Notes under the pieces: model-generated
What the model was told of the DNA's origin: nothing
The model's input: only the letters and a program-made list of their open reading frames with translations
Databases searched by the model: none
Position numbers and translations under genes: made by a program
Assembly: GCA_041946965.1 (NCBI GenBank)
Contig: JBHGBM010000101.1
Coordinates: forward strand, 1 to 17,881
Source of the DNA: JBHGBM01 sp041946965
GTDB taxonomy: Bacteria; Acidobacteriota; Terriglobia; Bryobacterales; Bryobacteraceae
Reading direction: 5' to 3'
Length of the DNA stretch: 17,881 bases
Part shown: positions 1 through 10,224 of the stretch, piece after piece
Layout of the letters: every line of letters starts with the position of its first letter
How positions within the stretch are numbered: position 1 is the first letter of the stretch

Positions 1-105
1 TCGGTCCACCCTTCAGAAACTGAGGGAGGAGAAGCAGGGATTATCGGCTTTCAGGTGGGACCAAATGAAATGATCACAGGGGGGCCAAATCAGGTTGACA
101 AAAGC
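1..105. mobile_element. Probable remnant of an IS21-like insertion sequence end
   Basis: Two related blocks lie 24 nt apart: GGGACCAAATGA at 57-68 and GGGGCCAAATCA at 81-92 (10 of 12 identical), followed by GGTTGACA at 93-100. Repeated blocks of the GG-(T/A)C-AAAT type just inside the tip, ending in a TTGACA-like stretch, are what I remember of IS21-family ends; that recall is not verified. The repeat zone stops where the minus-strand transposase fragment loses its expected sequence (about 105-115), as if this element had inserted into that gene. A short plus-strand reading frame (2-73) ends inside the repeats and could be the C-terminus of an IS protein, but I cannot assign it. The rest of the element would lie left of the window. 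Confidence 0.4.
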
Positions 106-343
106 AGCGGTAGGCTCGGATCAGCCGGGTGATCTGCGGCATGCTCAAACCCGCAACCTTGCTCAGCAGGGCGCGTACCGTGCCACGCTGCTTCTTACTC
201 AGGGTGCCGTATCGCTGCTCCATGAGGACCTCTTCGATCCAGGCGTATTTCTCCTTCCGGCTCTGTCCGGAAAACTAGATGCCGGCGCTGCTCCTGAGAA
301 ACTCGGCGATCTTCTCGGGGGGCAACGCCCCAACGTTCTCCAT
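74..343 (-). pseudogene. Truncated, amber-interrupted transposase/integrase N-terminus
   Basis: Reading leftwards from an ATG at 343-341, the frame encodes MENVGALPPEKIAEFLRSS, then AGI, a TAG codon at 277-275, and continues in frame as FSGQSRKEKYAWIEEVLMEQ. It goes on through RYGTLSKKQRG and GLSMPQITRLIRAYR before ending at a TGA (76-74). The segment resembles the N-terminal helix-turn-helix region of integrase/transposase proteins with a DDE catalytic core; this is recognition by eye. TAG is one base from GAG, so a single Glu-to-amber change explains the interruption. The last residues before the stop do not fit the preceding helix and come from the adjacent IS-like end, so the catalytic domain is missing. 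The gene is doubly dead: nonsense mutation plus 3' truncation. Confidence 0.6.
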
Positions 344-383
344 ACGAATCCGCATCCACCTGGGAGCATGGCAGACCCGGAAC

Positions 384-439
384 TTCAGGATCATCCTGCA
401 TTGGAAACAAACCTCGTTTCAGGATCATCTTGTATTGGA
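384..439. repeat. Pair of near-identical 22-bp direct repeats, likely transposon-end binding sites
   Basis: The 22-bp sequence at 384-405 begins TTCAGGATCATCCTGCATTG. It recurs at 418-439 with two C-to-T differences (20 of 22 identical), with a period of 34 nt. The repeats lie outside the start of the broken transposase, between its ATG (343) and the receptor gene (489). Tandem subterminal repeats next to a transposase start are typical transposase-binding sites, so these probably mark the outer end of the dead element, with its boundary near 440. That function is inferred from position. Confidence 0.5.
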
Positions 440-473
440 CAATTCTCCGCCGAGCCGCTGCCCGCAGCAGCGT

Positions 474-479
474 TACAAT
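474..479 (+). promoter_or_regulatory. Candidate -10 box for the first TonB receptor, implying a leaderless transcript
   Basis: TACAAT lies 9 nt before the ATG at 489. Transcription starting about 7 nt after a -10 box would begin at or next to the start codon. No good -35 box sits 16-18 nt upstream, and no purine-rich ribosome binding site precedes the ATG. The match is short and could be chance. Confidence 0.35.
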
Positions 480-488
480 ACGCCTGTC

Positions 489-3982
<3,494 letters not shown>

Positions 3983-3989
<7 letters not shown>

Positions 3990-5221
3990 GCAGAAGGGCG
4001 TTTCTGGCATCGGCGGGGGCGGCGCTCGCCGCTCCGAGCGACCGCGTACGGGTCGGTTTCATCGGGGTAGGCGGCCAGGGCGCCGGCCGCCTGCGCGGGT
4101 TCCTCAATCATCCGGATGTCGCGGTGGCGGCCGTGTGCGACGTGGACGAGAACCATGCCGCCCGCGCCGCAGCGCTGGCAGCCGAACGGAGGGGGACGAA
4201 GCCACCCGTATTCCGCGATTTCCGGCGGCTGCTCGAGCTGCGCGACCTCGATGCCGTGATGATCGCCACTCCCGACCATTGGCACGCCCTGCCCACCGTG
4301 ATGGCCTGCCAGGCGGGCAAAGACGTGTTCGTCGAAAAGCCCCTTTGCCACTCGATGAACGAGGGCCGCGCCATGGCCGCGGCGGCGCGCCGCTACAATC
4401 GCGTCACGCAACTCGGCAACCACATTCACAACGACCTGCCCAATTACCGCCGCGTGGTCGAACTTATCCGTTCCGGCATTCTCGGCGACGTGCGCCGCGC
4501 CTATTGCTGGATCCGTTCCGCGCGCGAAGGCCTGGGGAACCCGCCGGACGCGCCCGCGCCCGCCGGGCTCGATTACGACCTCTGGCTCGGTCCCGCCCCG
4601 CGCCGCCCCTACAACCCCAACCGCGCGCACCGCAGCTTCCGCTACTTCTGGGATTACTCCGGCGGCGTGTTCATCGACTTCTGGTGCCACATCACCGACG
4701 TCCTGTACTGGGCGCTCGATCTGACGGCGCCGAAGAGCGTCTCGGCCGCCGGCGGCCGCTTCCTCGACGACAACGCCGAAACGCCCAACGTGATGGAAGC
4801 GGTCTACGAGTATCCCGGGCTGCTGCTCTCCTGGAACGTTCACCCGCACGCGCAGCCCGGCTTCGAAGATGAGGGCATCGGTTGCGTGCTGCAAGGTTCC
4901 AAGGCGACGCTGTTCGTCAACTACCAGCAGCACCGCCTCTACGTCGAGGGCAGGCAGGTGACCGATTTCAAGCGGCCCGAGCCCTCCATCCCGGATTCGC
5001 CCGGCCACATCCGCGAATTTCTCGATGCGGTGAAATCCCGCCGCCCCACCACCTGCAACCTGGATTACGCCTGGCGCCTCACCAAGGGCGGGCTGCTGGG
5101 GAACATCGCCTACCGCACCGGCCGCCGCATCTACTGGGACGAGACCCGCGAGACCATCACTGGCGACAACCGCGCCCGCGACCTGATGACGCGCCGCTAC
5201 CGCAAGCCCTGGAAGCTGTAG
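3983..5221 (+). CDS. Tat-exported Gfo/Idh/MocA-family oxidoreductase
   Basis: A 412-residue NAD(P)-dependent oxidoreductase of the Gfo/Idh/MocA family, which usually oxidises or reduces sugars, inositols or related polyols. Start is GTG at 3983, overlapping the receptor gene's TAA (3987-3989) by 7 nt. It places a twin-arginine signal (SRRAFLASAGAALAAP, residues 3-18) at the extreme N-terminus. The Rossmann domain follows (VRVGFIGVGGQGAG, residues 22-35), then TPDHWH (96-101) and the family EKP motif (118-120) in FVEKPLCHS. The C-terminal domain has YSGGVFIDFWCHITDVLYW with a candidate catalytic His at 236. Periplasmic members with Tat signals carry a bound cofactor folded in before export (family knowledge). 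The overlap with a TonB receptor suggests that the receptor's substrate is processed by this enzyme. The exact substrate is unknown. Confidence 0.87.
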
Positions 5222-5278
5222 TTCTGTCTGCGTGCATCTGTGGCCAAAATCGATTTTTCGGGGAACGGGATGGGAAAA

Positions 5279-5355
5279 TGGTGGCGGCGGGCGGACTCGA
5301 ACCGCCGACCTAGGGATTATGAGACCCTCGCTCTAACCAACTGAGCTACACCGCC
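5279..5355 (-). tRNA. tRNA with CAT anticodon (elongator Met, or Ile2)
   Basis: On the minus strand the sequence folds as a complete cloverleaf. The acceptor GGCGGTG pairs with CGCCGCC (one G-U). The D arm is GCTC-AGTTGGTTA-GAGC, the anticodon loop CTCATAA has CAT at 34-36, the variable loop is AGGTC, and the T arm is GGCGG-TTCGAGT-CCGCC. Discriminator A and an encoded CCA (5281-5279) follow. The G1-C72 pair and lack of a GGG/CCC anticodon stem exclude the initiator. The anticodon stem AGGGT/TCCCT has a T-T mismatch at 31-39. CAT can be elongator methionine or, if C34 becomes lysidine, isoleucine-2; sequence alone does not settle which. It lies between the oxidoreductase and the sulfatase, transcribed opposite to both. 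Confidence 0.93.
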
Positions 5356-5374
5356 ACAGGGATGTACTTTTCTC

Positions 5375-5383
5375 ATCATAGCA
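5375..5383 (-). promoter_or_regulatory. Extended -10 promoter element for the tRNA
   Basis: On the minus strand the sequence is TGCTATGAT: a TATGAT -10 box (5380-5375) preceded by the TGn extension. It is about 20 nt upstream of the tRNA 5' end at 5355, leaving a short precursor leader. No clear -35 box is seen, which an extended -10 can tolerate. It lies within 20 nt of the divergent sulfatase -10 box. Confidence 0.45.
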
Positions 5384-5389
5384 AAGCTT

Positions 5390-5395
5390 TATACT
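5390..5395 (+). promoter_or_regulatory. Candidate -10 box for the sulfatase gene
   Basis: TATACT ends 12 nt before the ATG at 5408, so the predicted transcript has a leader of only about 6 nt. No Shine-Dalgarno sequence is visible before the ATG. The -35 region is not recognisable. Short AT-rich motif; moderate to low confidence. Confidence 0.35.
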
Positions 5396-5407
5396 TGTAT
5401 TTTCACC

Positions 5408-6790
5408 ATGTCCCTCCGCAGACGCAGCTTCCTCATGGGGGCCCTGGCCGGGCCCGTTCTGGCGCAGAAGGGCAAGCGGGCGCCCGAGCGCCCCAACATC
5501 GTCCTGATCCTGGCCGACGACCTGGCCTCCTGGATGCTGGGGTGTTACGGAAACAAGGAAATCCGCACCCCCCAAATCGACCTGTTGGCCCGCATGGGCA
5601 CACGGTTCGTCAACCATTACTGCTGCACGCCCATCTGCTCGGCCAGCCGCGCCACCCTCTTCACCGGCCGCCTGCCGCGGCAGCACGGCATTCACGACTT
5701 CCTCACCCCCAACCCGATAGCTAATCCGCCTCAGGGCCAAGCCGCCCCGCCGCCTTCTTTCGCCGGCGAAGTCATGATCTCCGACCTGCTCGCCGGCGCC
5801 GGCTACAACTGCGGCTACACCGGCAAGTGGCACATGGGCGACGATCAGAAACCCCAGCACCAGTTCAAGGAGTGGTACACCATGCTGGGCGGCTCGAGCC
5901 GTTACCAGGATCCCGAGATGTGCTCCAACGGCCAACTCGTGAAGGAGAAAGGCTATCTGGCCGACCTGATCACCGCCCGGGCGTGCCAGTTCATCGACCG
6001 CCAGCAGGCCGGCACGCCGTTCTTCCTCACCGTCAGCCACTTCAACCCGCACACCCCGTACGAAGGCCACCCTTCCAAGTATTACGAGATGTACGCCAAG
6101 ACGAACTTTGAGACCATCGGCTGGCAGCCGCCCGCGCCCAACGCTTTGCGCGAAAAGGAGATGCTGAAGGACATCGTAGGCAACATCCGCCGTGCGGCGG
6201 CCGCCACCACGGCGCTCGACGACCAGGTGGGCGTTCTGATGGCGAAGCTCCGCGAACGCAAGCTCGAGGAGAACACCCTGGTCATCTTCGCCGGCGATAA
6301 CGGCTACCTCCTCGGCCGGCACGGACTGTGGAGCAAGGGGCTGGCCTCCGACCCCATCAACATGTACGAGGAGGTCATGCAAGTCCCCATGCTATGGCGC
6401 TGGGTCGGCCATATCCCCGCCGATACCACGCGGCCGGAGATGGTCAGCTTCTACGACTTGGTACCCACGCTTTCCGACCTGACCGGCATCCCCCTGCCGT
6501 CCGGCCGTAACCTGATGGGCCGCAGTTACTATCCCATCGCAACCGGCCGCCCGCTGCCCAAGAAGGACGCCTGGCGTACTTACCTGTACGGCGAGTACCG
6601 CAATACTTTCATGGTCCGGGACTCCCGCTACAAGCTCGTGGAGCGCAATGACGGCAAGGGTCCTAACGAGCTCTACGATCTCCGCACGGACCCGCGCGAG
6701 CAGACCAACCAGCACGCCAATCCGCAGTTCATCGTCACCCGTGACCGCCTTTCCGCCGCTCTGGCCGATTGGCGCAAGCGCTCCTCATAG
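5408..6790 (+). CDS. Tat-exported type I sulfatase (formylglycine-dependent)
   Basis: A 460-residue arylsulfatase-like enzyme that hydrolyses sulfate esters, probably in the periplasm. The N-terminus MSLRRRSFLMGALAGPVLAQ is a Tat signal. The core starts with RPNIVLILADDLASWMLGCY, where Asp37-Asp38 are metal ligands. The signature is CSASRATLFTG: Cys77 is the residue converted to formylglycine, in the C-x-A-x-R form of the C-x-P/A-x-R motif. TGKWHMGDD supplies Lys140 and His142. FAGDNGYLLGRHGLWSKG gives Asp297 and Asn298, the other metal-site pair. All active-site positions I can check are intact, so it should be active if a maturase (FGE or anSME) exists elsewhere; none is in this window. The overall layout resembles iduronate-2-sulfatase/choline-sulfatase-like enzymes acting on carbohydrates. 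Substrate unproven, though the neighbouring receptors suggest a sulfated glycan. Confidence 0.9.
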   Translation: MSLRRRSFLMGALAGPVLAQKGKRAPERPNIVLILADDLASWMLGCYGNKEIRTPQIDLLARMGTRFVNHYCCTPICSASRATLFTGRLPRQHGIHDFLTPNPIANPPQGQAAPPPSFAGEVMISDLLAGAGYNCGYTGKWHMGDDQKPQHQFKEWYTMLGGSSRYQDPEMCSNGQLVKEKGYLADLITARACQFIDRQQAGTPFFLTVSHFNPHTPYEGHPSKYYEMYAKTNFETIGWQPPAPNALREKEMLKDIVGNIRRAAAATTALDDQVGVLMAKLRERKLEENTLVIFAGDNGYLLGRHGLWSKGLASDPINMYEEVMQVPMLWRWVGHIPADTTRPEMVSFYDLVPTLSDLTGIPLPSGRNLMGRSYYPIATGRPLPKKDAWRTYLYGEYRNTFMVRDSRYKLVERNDGKGPNELYDLRTDPREQTNQHANPQFIVTRDRLSAALADWRKRSS

Positions 6791-6836
6791 GAACACCACT
6801 TTAACGAGGTGTGTGTTACCAAACGTACAATTGTGT

Positions 6837-6864
6837 TTGTCACATTCCCCTTTTGTGATATGAT
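6837..6864 (+). promoter_or_regulatory. Strong sigma70-type promoter for the second TonB receptor
   Basis: TTGTCA (6837-6842) and TATGAT (6859-6864) are separated by 16 nt, and TGA immediately before the -10 box gives an extended -10 (TGnTATGAT). The -35 and the -10 each match consensus at 5 of 6 positions. Predicted start near 6871, giving a leader of about 150 nt before the ATG at 7020. It is the best promoter match in the window. Confidence 0.65.
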
Positions 6865-6870
6865 CTGTCC

Positions 6871-7019
6871 AATCAAATTTGGATAGGGTGGGTCGAAGGC
6901 TCGTCTTGCCGAGCCACCGTGTGCGAACAGCACAATATGGTGGTGTGTAAACGGAGTCTTCCCCTTGAAGTGTAGGGTTTAGTGTTTGTCGTTGGACCTA
7001 CAGAAGGGATAGGAAAAAT
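6871..7019 (+). promoter_or_regulatory. Structured 5' leader of the second TonB receptor
   Basis: A perfect hairpin GGCTCG (6898-6903) / CGAGCC (6910-6915) has a 6-nt loop. A second, two-tier hairpin pairs CCACC (6914-6918) with GGTGG (6939-6943) and, inside it, TGTGC (6920-6924) with GCACA (6930-6934) around a 5-nt loop. The two share bases 6914-6915, so they compete. AAGGG (7004-7008) and AGG (7011-7013) near the ATG may serve as a weak ribosome binding site. I recognise no known riboswitch class. The stems are seen; regulation is inference. Confidence 0.4.
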
Positions 7020-10000
7020 ATGTTCGAAATTGCCGTTTGGTTTCGCGGAGCGCGCACCCGTGCTCTCGGTTGCGTATTGCTCGCGCTTGTCCTGTTAGCC
7101 GCCGTTGCATTTGCGCAGGAAACCACGGGCTCCATCCGGGGAGAAGTGACCGACCCCAGTGGCGGCGTGGTTCCGAACGCCAAGGTGGAGGTCAGCGGTC
7201 CCGGATTGATGCGGCCGATCAGCGCGACCACGGATTCTTCCGGTGCATTCGCGTTCCTTTCGCTGCCCCCCGGAGTCTACTCGATCGAGGTCTCGGCCAC
7301 CGGCTTCGTGACCGCGAAGCGCGTCAACATCGACCTCCAGGTCGGGAGAATCCTCCGCATCGACGTGAAGCTGGAAGTCGGCACCATGACCCAGACGGTT
7401 GAGGTCATGAGCGCCGCAGTCATTCTGGATACGTCTCAGAGCACAGTGGCCGCGAACCTCGGCGCCAATACGATCGATCATCTGCCGAAGGGCCGCGGTT
7501 TCGACTCGCTGATTGCGCTAGCCCCCGGCGCCCGCTACGAAGGTAAGAGCGGCGGCTACCAGGTGGACGGCGCCAGCGCCTCGGAGAACATCTTCGTCAT
7601 CGACGGCATGGACCAGACGAACCTGTATTCCGGTTCTTTGAATGGCTCCGGCAATATTCCGTTCGAGTTCGTGCAGGAACTTCAGATCAAGTCCAGCGGA
7701 TTCATGGCGGAGTACGGCGGCGCCATGGGCGGCGTGATCAACGTGGTCACCAAGAGCGGAAGCAACGATTTTCACGGCGATGCCGGCCTGTATCTCCGCA
7801 CCGACTCGATGCAGGCCCGCCCGCGCCCGTCCTTGCAGATCGACCCCCAGGACGACACCAAGGCGATGTACCAGCAGAACTTCACGGACAACTATCGGTA
7901 CCTGAGTCCGGGCGGCACCCTCGGCGGCCGGATCATCAAGGACAAGGCCTGGTTCTTCGCCGGGTTCTATCCGGAACTGACCCGCTACGAGCGGCCGATC
8001 ACGTTCCTCTCCAATAAGAGCTCGGGCACGTTCTATGAGAGGAATCGCCGCGACTTCATGAACGGCAAGATCGATGTCTCGCCGACCTCGAAACTGCACG
8101 GCTACGCCGGATATATTTACTCTCCCTACCGCAGAAGGGGCCGGTTGCCCGCCCGGGACGGTTCGAGCGATCCCGCCATCGACTGGGCCAACCGCGGCTA
8201 TCGCGAACCGGCGGCTTCCTACACCTTCGGCGCCGACTATTCGGTTACCCCGAAACTGCTGTTGAGCGGCCGTGGCGGGTACAACTACACCAACTACAAG
8301 GACTACGGCATTCCGCGCGGAGTTTCGGTGTATCAGAACTCAAACGCCGCGTTTCCGCAGGTGCCTGCCCAGTGGAGACAGACCTACACCGGGTACACCC
8401 CGGGCTACGGCCAGAATGCGCTTACGGGTAAGGACATTCAGACCCGGTTCCGCACCAACGCGGATGTTTCCTATCTGTTTAACGCCGCCGGCCAGCACAC
8501 CCTGAAGGCGGGTTACGAGATCAACCGGCTGCACAAGGATACGACTTACGGCTCCTGGCCGGACGGCTACATCCGGTTCTACTGGGGATCCACCTACACC
8601 GGACAGGCCGCGCGCGCGGGCGAGAAGATGAAGGGCACGTACGGTTATCTCCGGCACTACCTGTACGGCGAGATGGGTGGGGCTTCCAGCGACAACCAGT
8701 CTCTGTTCGTTCAGGATTCCTGGCAACTGCACCGGCGGGTCACGCTCAACGCGGGGTTGCGCACGGAGCGCGAGTTTGTCCCGTCATTCGCCACCGGCAA
8801 GAACATTCCCTCGCGGGCCATCGAGTTCGGCTTCGGGCAGAAGCTTGCGCCACGCATCGGCGTGGCGTGGGATGTGAAGGGCGACGGCAAATTGAAGCTG
8901 GCCGGTTCGTTCGGGCTGTTCTACGACCTGATGAAGTACGCGCTGCCACAGGGCAGCTTCGGCGGCGCCATCTATCAGATGTGGTTCTACCCCCTGGACA
9001 ACCCCGATCCGTCGTTCTACCTCTCCAAGATTCAACGCACCTCGGACGGTTTTGCGGCGGTGGCGCCCCTGAAGGACTTGCCGCTGTTCGAGTGGGTGGA
9101 CTGGCGTATTCCCTCCAACGATCCCAGCGACAACACCATCGACCCCGACCTGAAGCCCATGCGCCGCCGCGTGTATGACTTCAGCGCCGATTACAGCATC
9201 CTCCCCGACCTCGTGCTCAGCGCGCGCTACACCCACAACTCCGTGGACCGCGTCATTGAGGATGTGGGTACGCTCTCCGCAGCGGGCGAGAAGTACTACA
9301 TCGCCAACCCCGGCTTCGGCATCACGGTCGCCCCCAAGACCTGGGGGCCGGGCTTCCCGCCGACGCCCAAGGCCAAGCGCAATTACGACGCCCTGGAGTT
9401 GCGTGCGGATAAGCGCTTCTCCCGCAACTACTACTTCTCCGCCAGCTACACCCTGAGCCGCCTGTGGGGCAACTACAGCGGCCTGGCCAGCTCGGACGAA
9501 AACGCGCGCCAGGATCCCAACGTAAGCCGGTACTTCGACCTGCCCTGGATGTCTTTCGATTCCAAGGGCAAGCTCGTGGAAGGCCGCCTGGCCACGGATC
9601 GCCCGCACGCTTTCAAGCTGTACGGCTCCTACACCTTCAAGAACAAGCTGGGTGACACCACTTTCGGCCCGAAGTTCTTCCTGATGTCCGGCACCCCGCT
9701 GACCACCCAGATCGAGGTCATCAGCAGCACTCCGGTGTATGTGAACGGGCGCGGCGACATGGGCCGTACACCCGTGTATTCAGCCACCGACATGCTGTTC
9801 ACGCACGAGTTCAAGCCGTCTGAAGGCACCCGCGTCAAGTTCGAAGCCAACATCGAGAACCTGTTCAACCAGTCCACGATTACGGACCGGAACCAGGGGC
9901 TGTTGCACCCGAACTATGGCGAGCACCTCTCGATCGTGCCCCAGGAGAAGTTCTTCCAGGGTTTCGACTACAAGAAGATGCTGGCCGACGGCATCGCCTC

Positions 10001-10091
10001 CGGGGCACTTACCGCCAACCCGGAATTCGGTATGGCCAGCGGCTTCCAGGGTCCGCGGATGATCCGGCTCGGATTTAAGTTCATGTTCTAG
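7020..10091 (+). CDS. Oar-like TonB-dependent receptor with carboxypeptidase-regulatory domain
   Basis: A 1023-residue outer-membrane receptor, shorter than the one at 489 and divergent from it. The N-terminus has a basic stretch, then GCVLLALVLLAAVAFAQE, a signal peptide cut near residue 32. Residues about 38-115 are the carboxypeptidase-regulatory domain (GSIRGEVTDPSGGVVPNAKV, then LPPGVYSIEVSATGF). The plug follows (VEVMSAAVILDTSQSTVAAN, IDHLPKGRGFDSLIALAPG, IFVIDGMDQTN, MGGVINVVTKSGSNDFHG). The remainder is a barrel rich in Tyr-x-Tyr strands, closing with MIRLGFKFMF, whose terminal Phe fits the barrel-assembly signal. No classical TonB box is evident, as is common in this family. It has its own promoter and leader upstream and an intrinsic terminator downstream, so it is a single-gene transcription unit, unlike the receptor at 489. 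Substrate unknown. Confidence 0.9.
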   Translation: MFEIAVWFRGARTRALGCVLLALVLLAAVAFAQETTGSIRGEVTDPSGGVVPNAKVEVSGPGLMRPISATTDSSGAFAFLSLPPGVYSIEVSATGFVTAKRVNIDLQVGRILRIDVKLEVGTMTQTVEVMSAAVILDTSQSTVAANLGANTIDHLPKGRGFDSLIALAPGARYEGKSGGYQVDGASASENIFVIDGMDQTNLYSGSLNGSGNIPFEFVQELQIKSSGFMAEYGGAMGGVINVVTKSGSNDFHGDAGLYLRTDSMQARPRPSLQIDPQDDTKAMYQQNFTDNYRYLSPGGTLGGRIIKDKAWFFAGFYPELTRYERPITFLSNKSSGTFYERNRRDFMNGKIDVSPTSKLHGYAGYIYSPYRRRGRLPARDGSSDPAIDWANRGYREPAASYTFGADYSVTPKLLLSGRGGYNYTNYKDYGIPRGVSVYQNSNAAFPQVPAQWRQTYTGYTPGYGQNALTGKDIQTRFRTNADVSYLFNAAGQHTLKAGYEINRLHKDTTYGSWPDGYIRFYWGSTYTGQAARAGEKMKGTYGYLRHYLYGEMGGASSDNQSLFVQDSWQLHRRVTLNAGLRTEREFVPSFATGKNIPSRAIEFGFGQKLAPRIGVAWDVKGDGKLKLAGSFGLFYDLMKYALPQGSFGGAIYQMWFYPLDNPDPSFYLSKIQRTSDGFAAVAPLKDLPLFEWVDWRIPSNDPSDNTIDPDLKPMRRRVYDFSADYSILPDLVLSARYTHNSVDRVIEDVGTLSAAGEKYYIANPGFGITVAPKTWGPGFPPTPKAKRNYDALELRADKRFSRNYYFSASYTLSRLWGNYSGLASSDENARQDPNVSRYFDLPWMSFDSKGKLVEGRLATDRPHAFKLYGSYTFKNKLGDTTFGPKFFLMSGTPLTTQIEVISSTPVYVNGRGDMGRTPVYSATDMLFTHEFKPSEGTRVKFEANIENLFNQSTITDRNQGLLHPNYGEHLSIVPQEKFFQGFDYKKMLADGIASGALTANPEFGMASGFQGPRMIRLGFKFMF

Positions 10092-10116
10092 GTACCGCGA
10101 TCCGGTTACCTCCTCA

Positions 10117-10149
10117 CCCTCGCCGGGCTCTTCCCGGCGAGGGTTTTTT
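10117..10149 (+). terminator. Intrinsic terminator after the second TonB receptor
   Basis: A perfect 11-bp GC-rich stem, CCCTCGCCGGG (10117-10127) paired with CCCGGCGAGGG (10133-10143), encloses a 5-nt loop. Six T residues follow at once (10144-10149). It lies 26 nt after the receptor stop codon. Textbook rho-independent terminator. Confidence 0.95.
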
Positions 10150-10157
10150 GTCTCTGC

Positions 10158-10198
10158 TAGGATAGGGGACAGACGAGTCCGTCCCTCCGCAGACGGAC
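10158..10198 (+). promoter_or_regulatory. Possible lpxB promoter and leader hairpin
   Basis: TAGGAT (10158-10163) is a passable -10 box, although the matching -35 position falls inside the preceding terminator. Downstream, GTCCGTC (10177-10183) pairs perfectly with GACGGAC (10192-10198) over an 8-nt loop, in the presumed lpxB leader. The hairpin is seen; the promoter is weak. Confidence 0.25.
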
Positions 10199-10224
10199 CC
10201 GCCAGTCCCCGGTTTCCAATCATC

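Noticed and set aside
279..488. Upstream in-frame extension of the first TonB receptor to an ATG at 279
   Set aside because: The extension crosses the transposon debris and repeats and would bury the signal peptide at residue 71. The ATG at 489 gives a proper signal peptide.
5246..5257. Perfect 12-bp palindrome AAAATCGATTTT after the oxidoreductase gene
   Set aside because: It has no loop to form a hairpin and no T-run in a suitable place. It could bind a dimeric regulator, but a single AT-rich palindrome is weak evidence.
5275..5313. Short plus-strand peptide ending GGLEPPT across the tRNA
   Set aside because: This is the well-known spurious translation of the strand opposite a tRNA T-arm.
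6793..6812. ACACC/GGTGT hairpin just after the sulfatase stop as a terminator
   Set aside because: Only five pairs with a 10-nt loop and no T-run; too weak to call.
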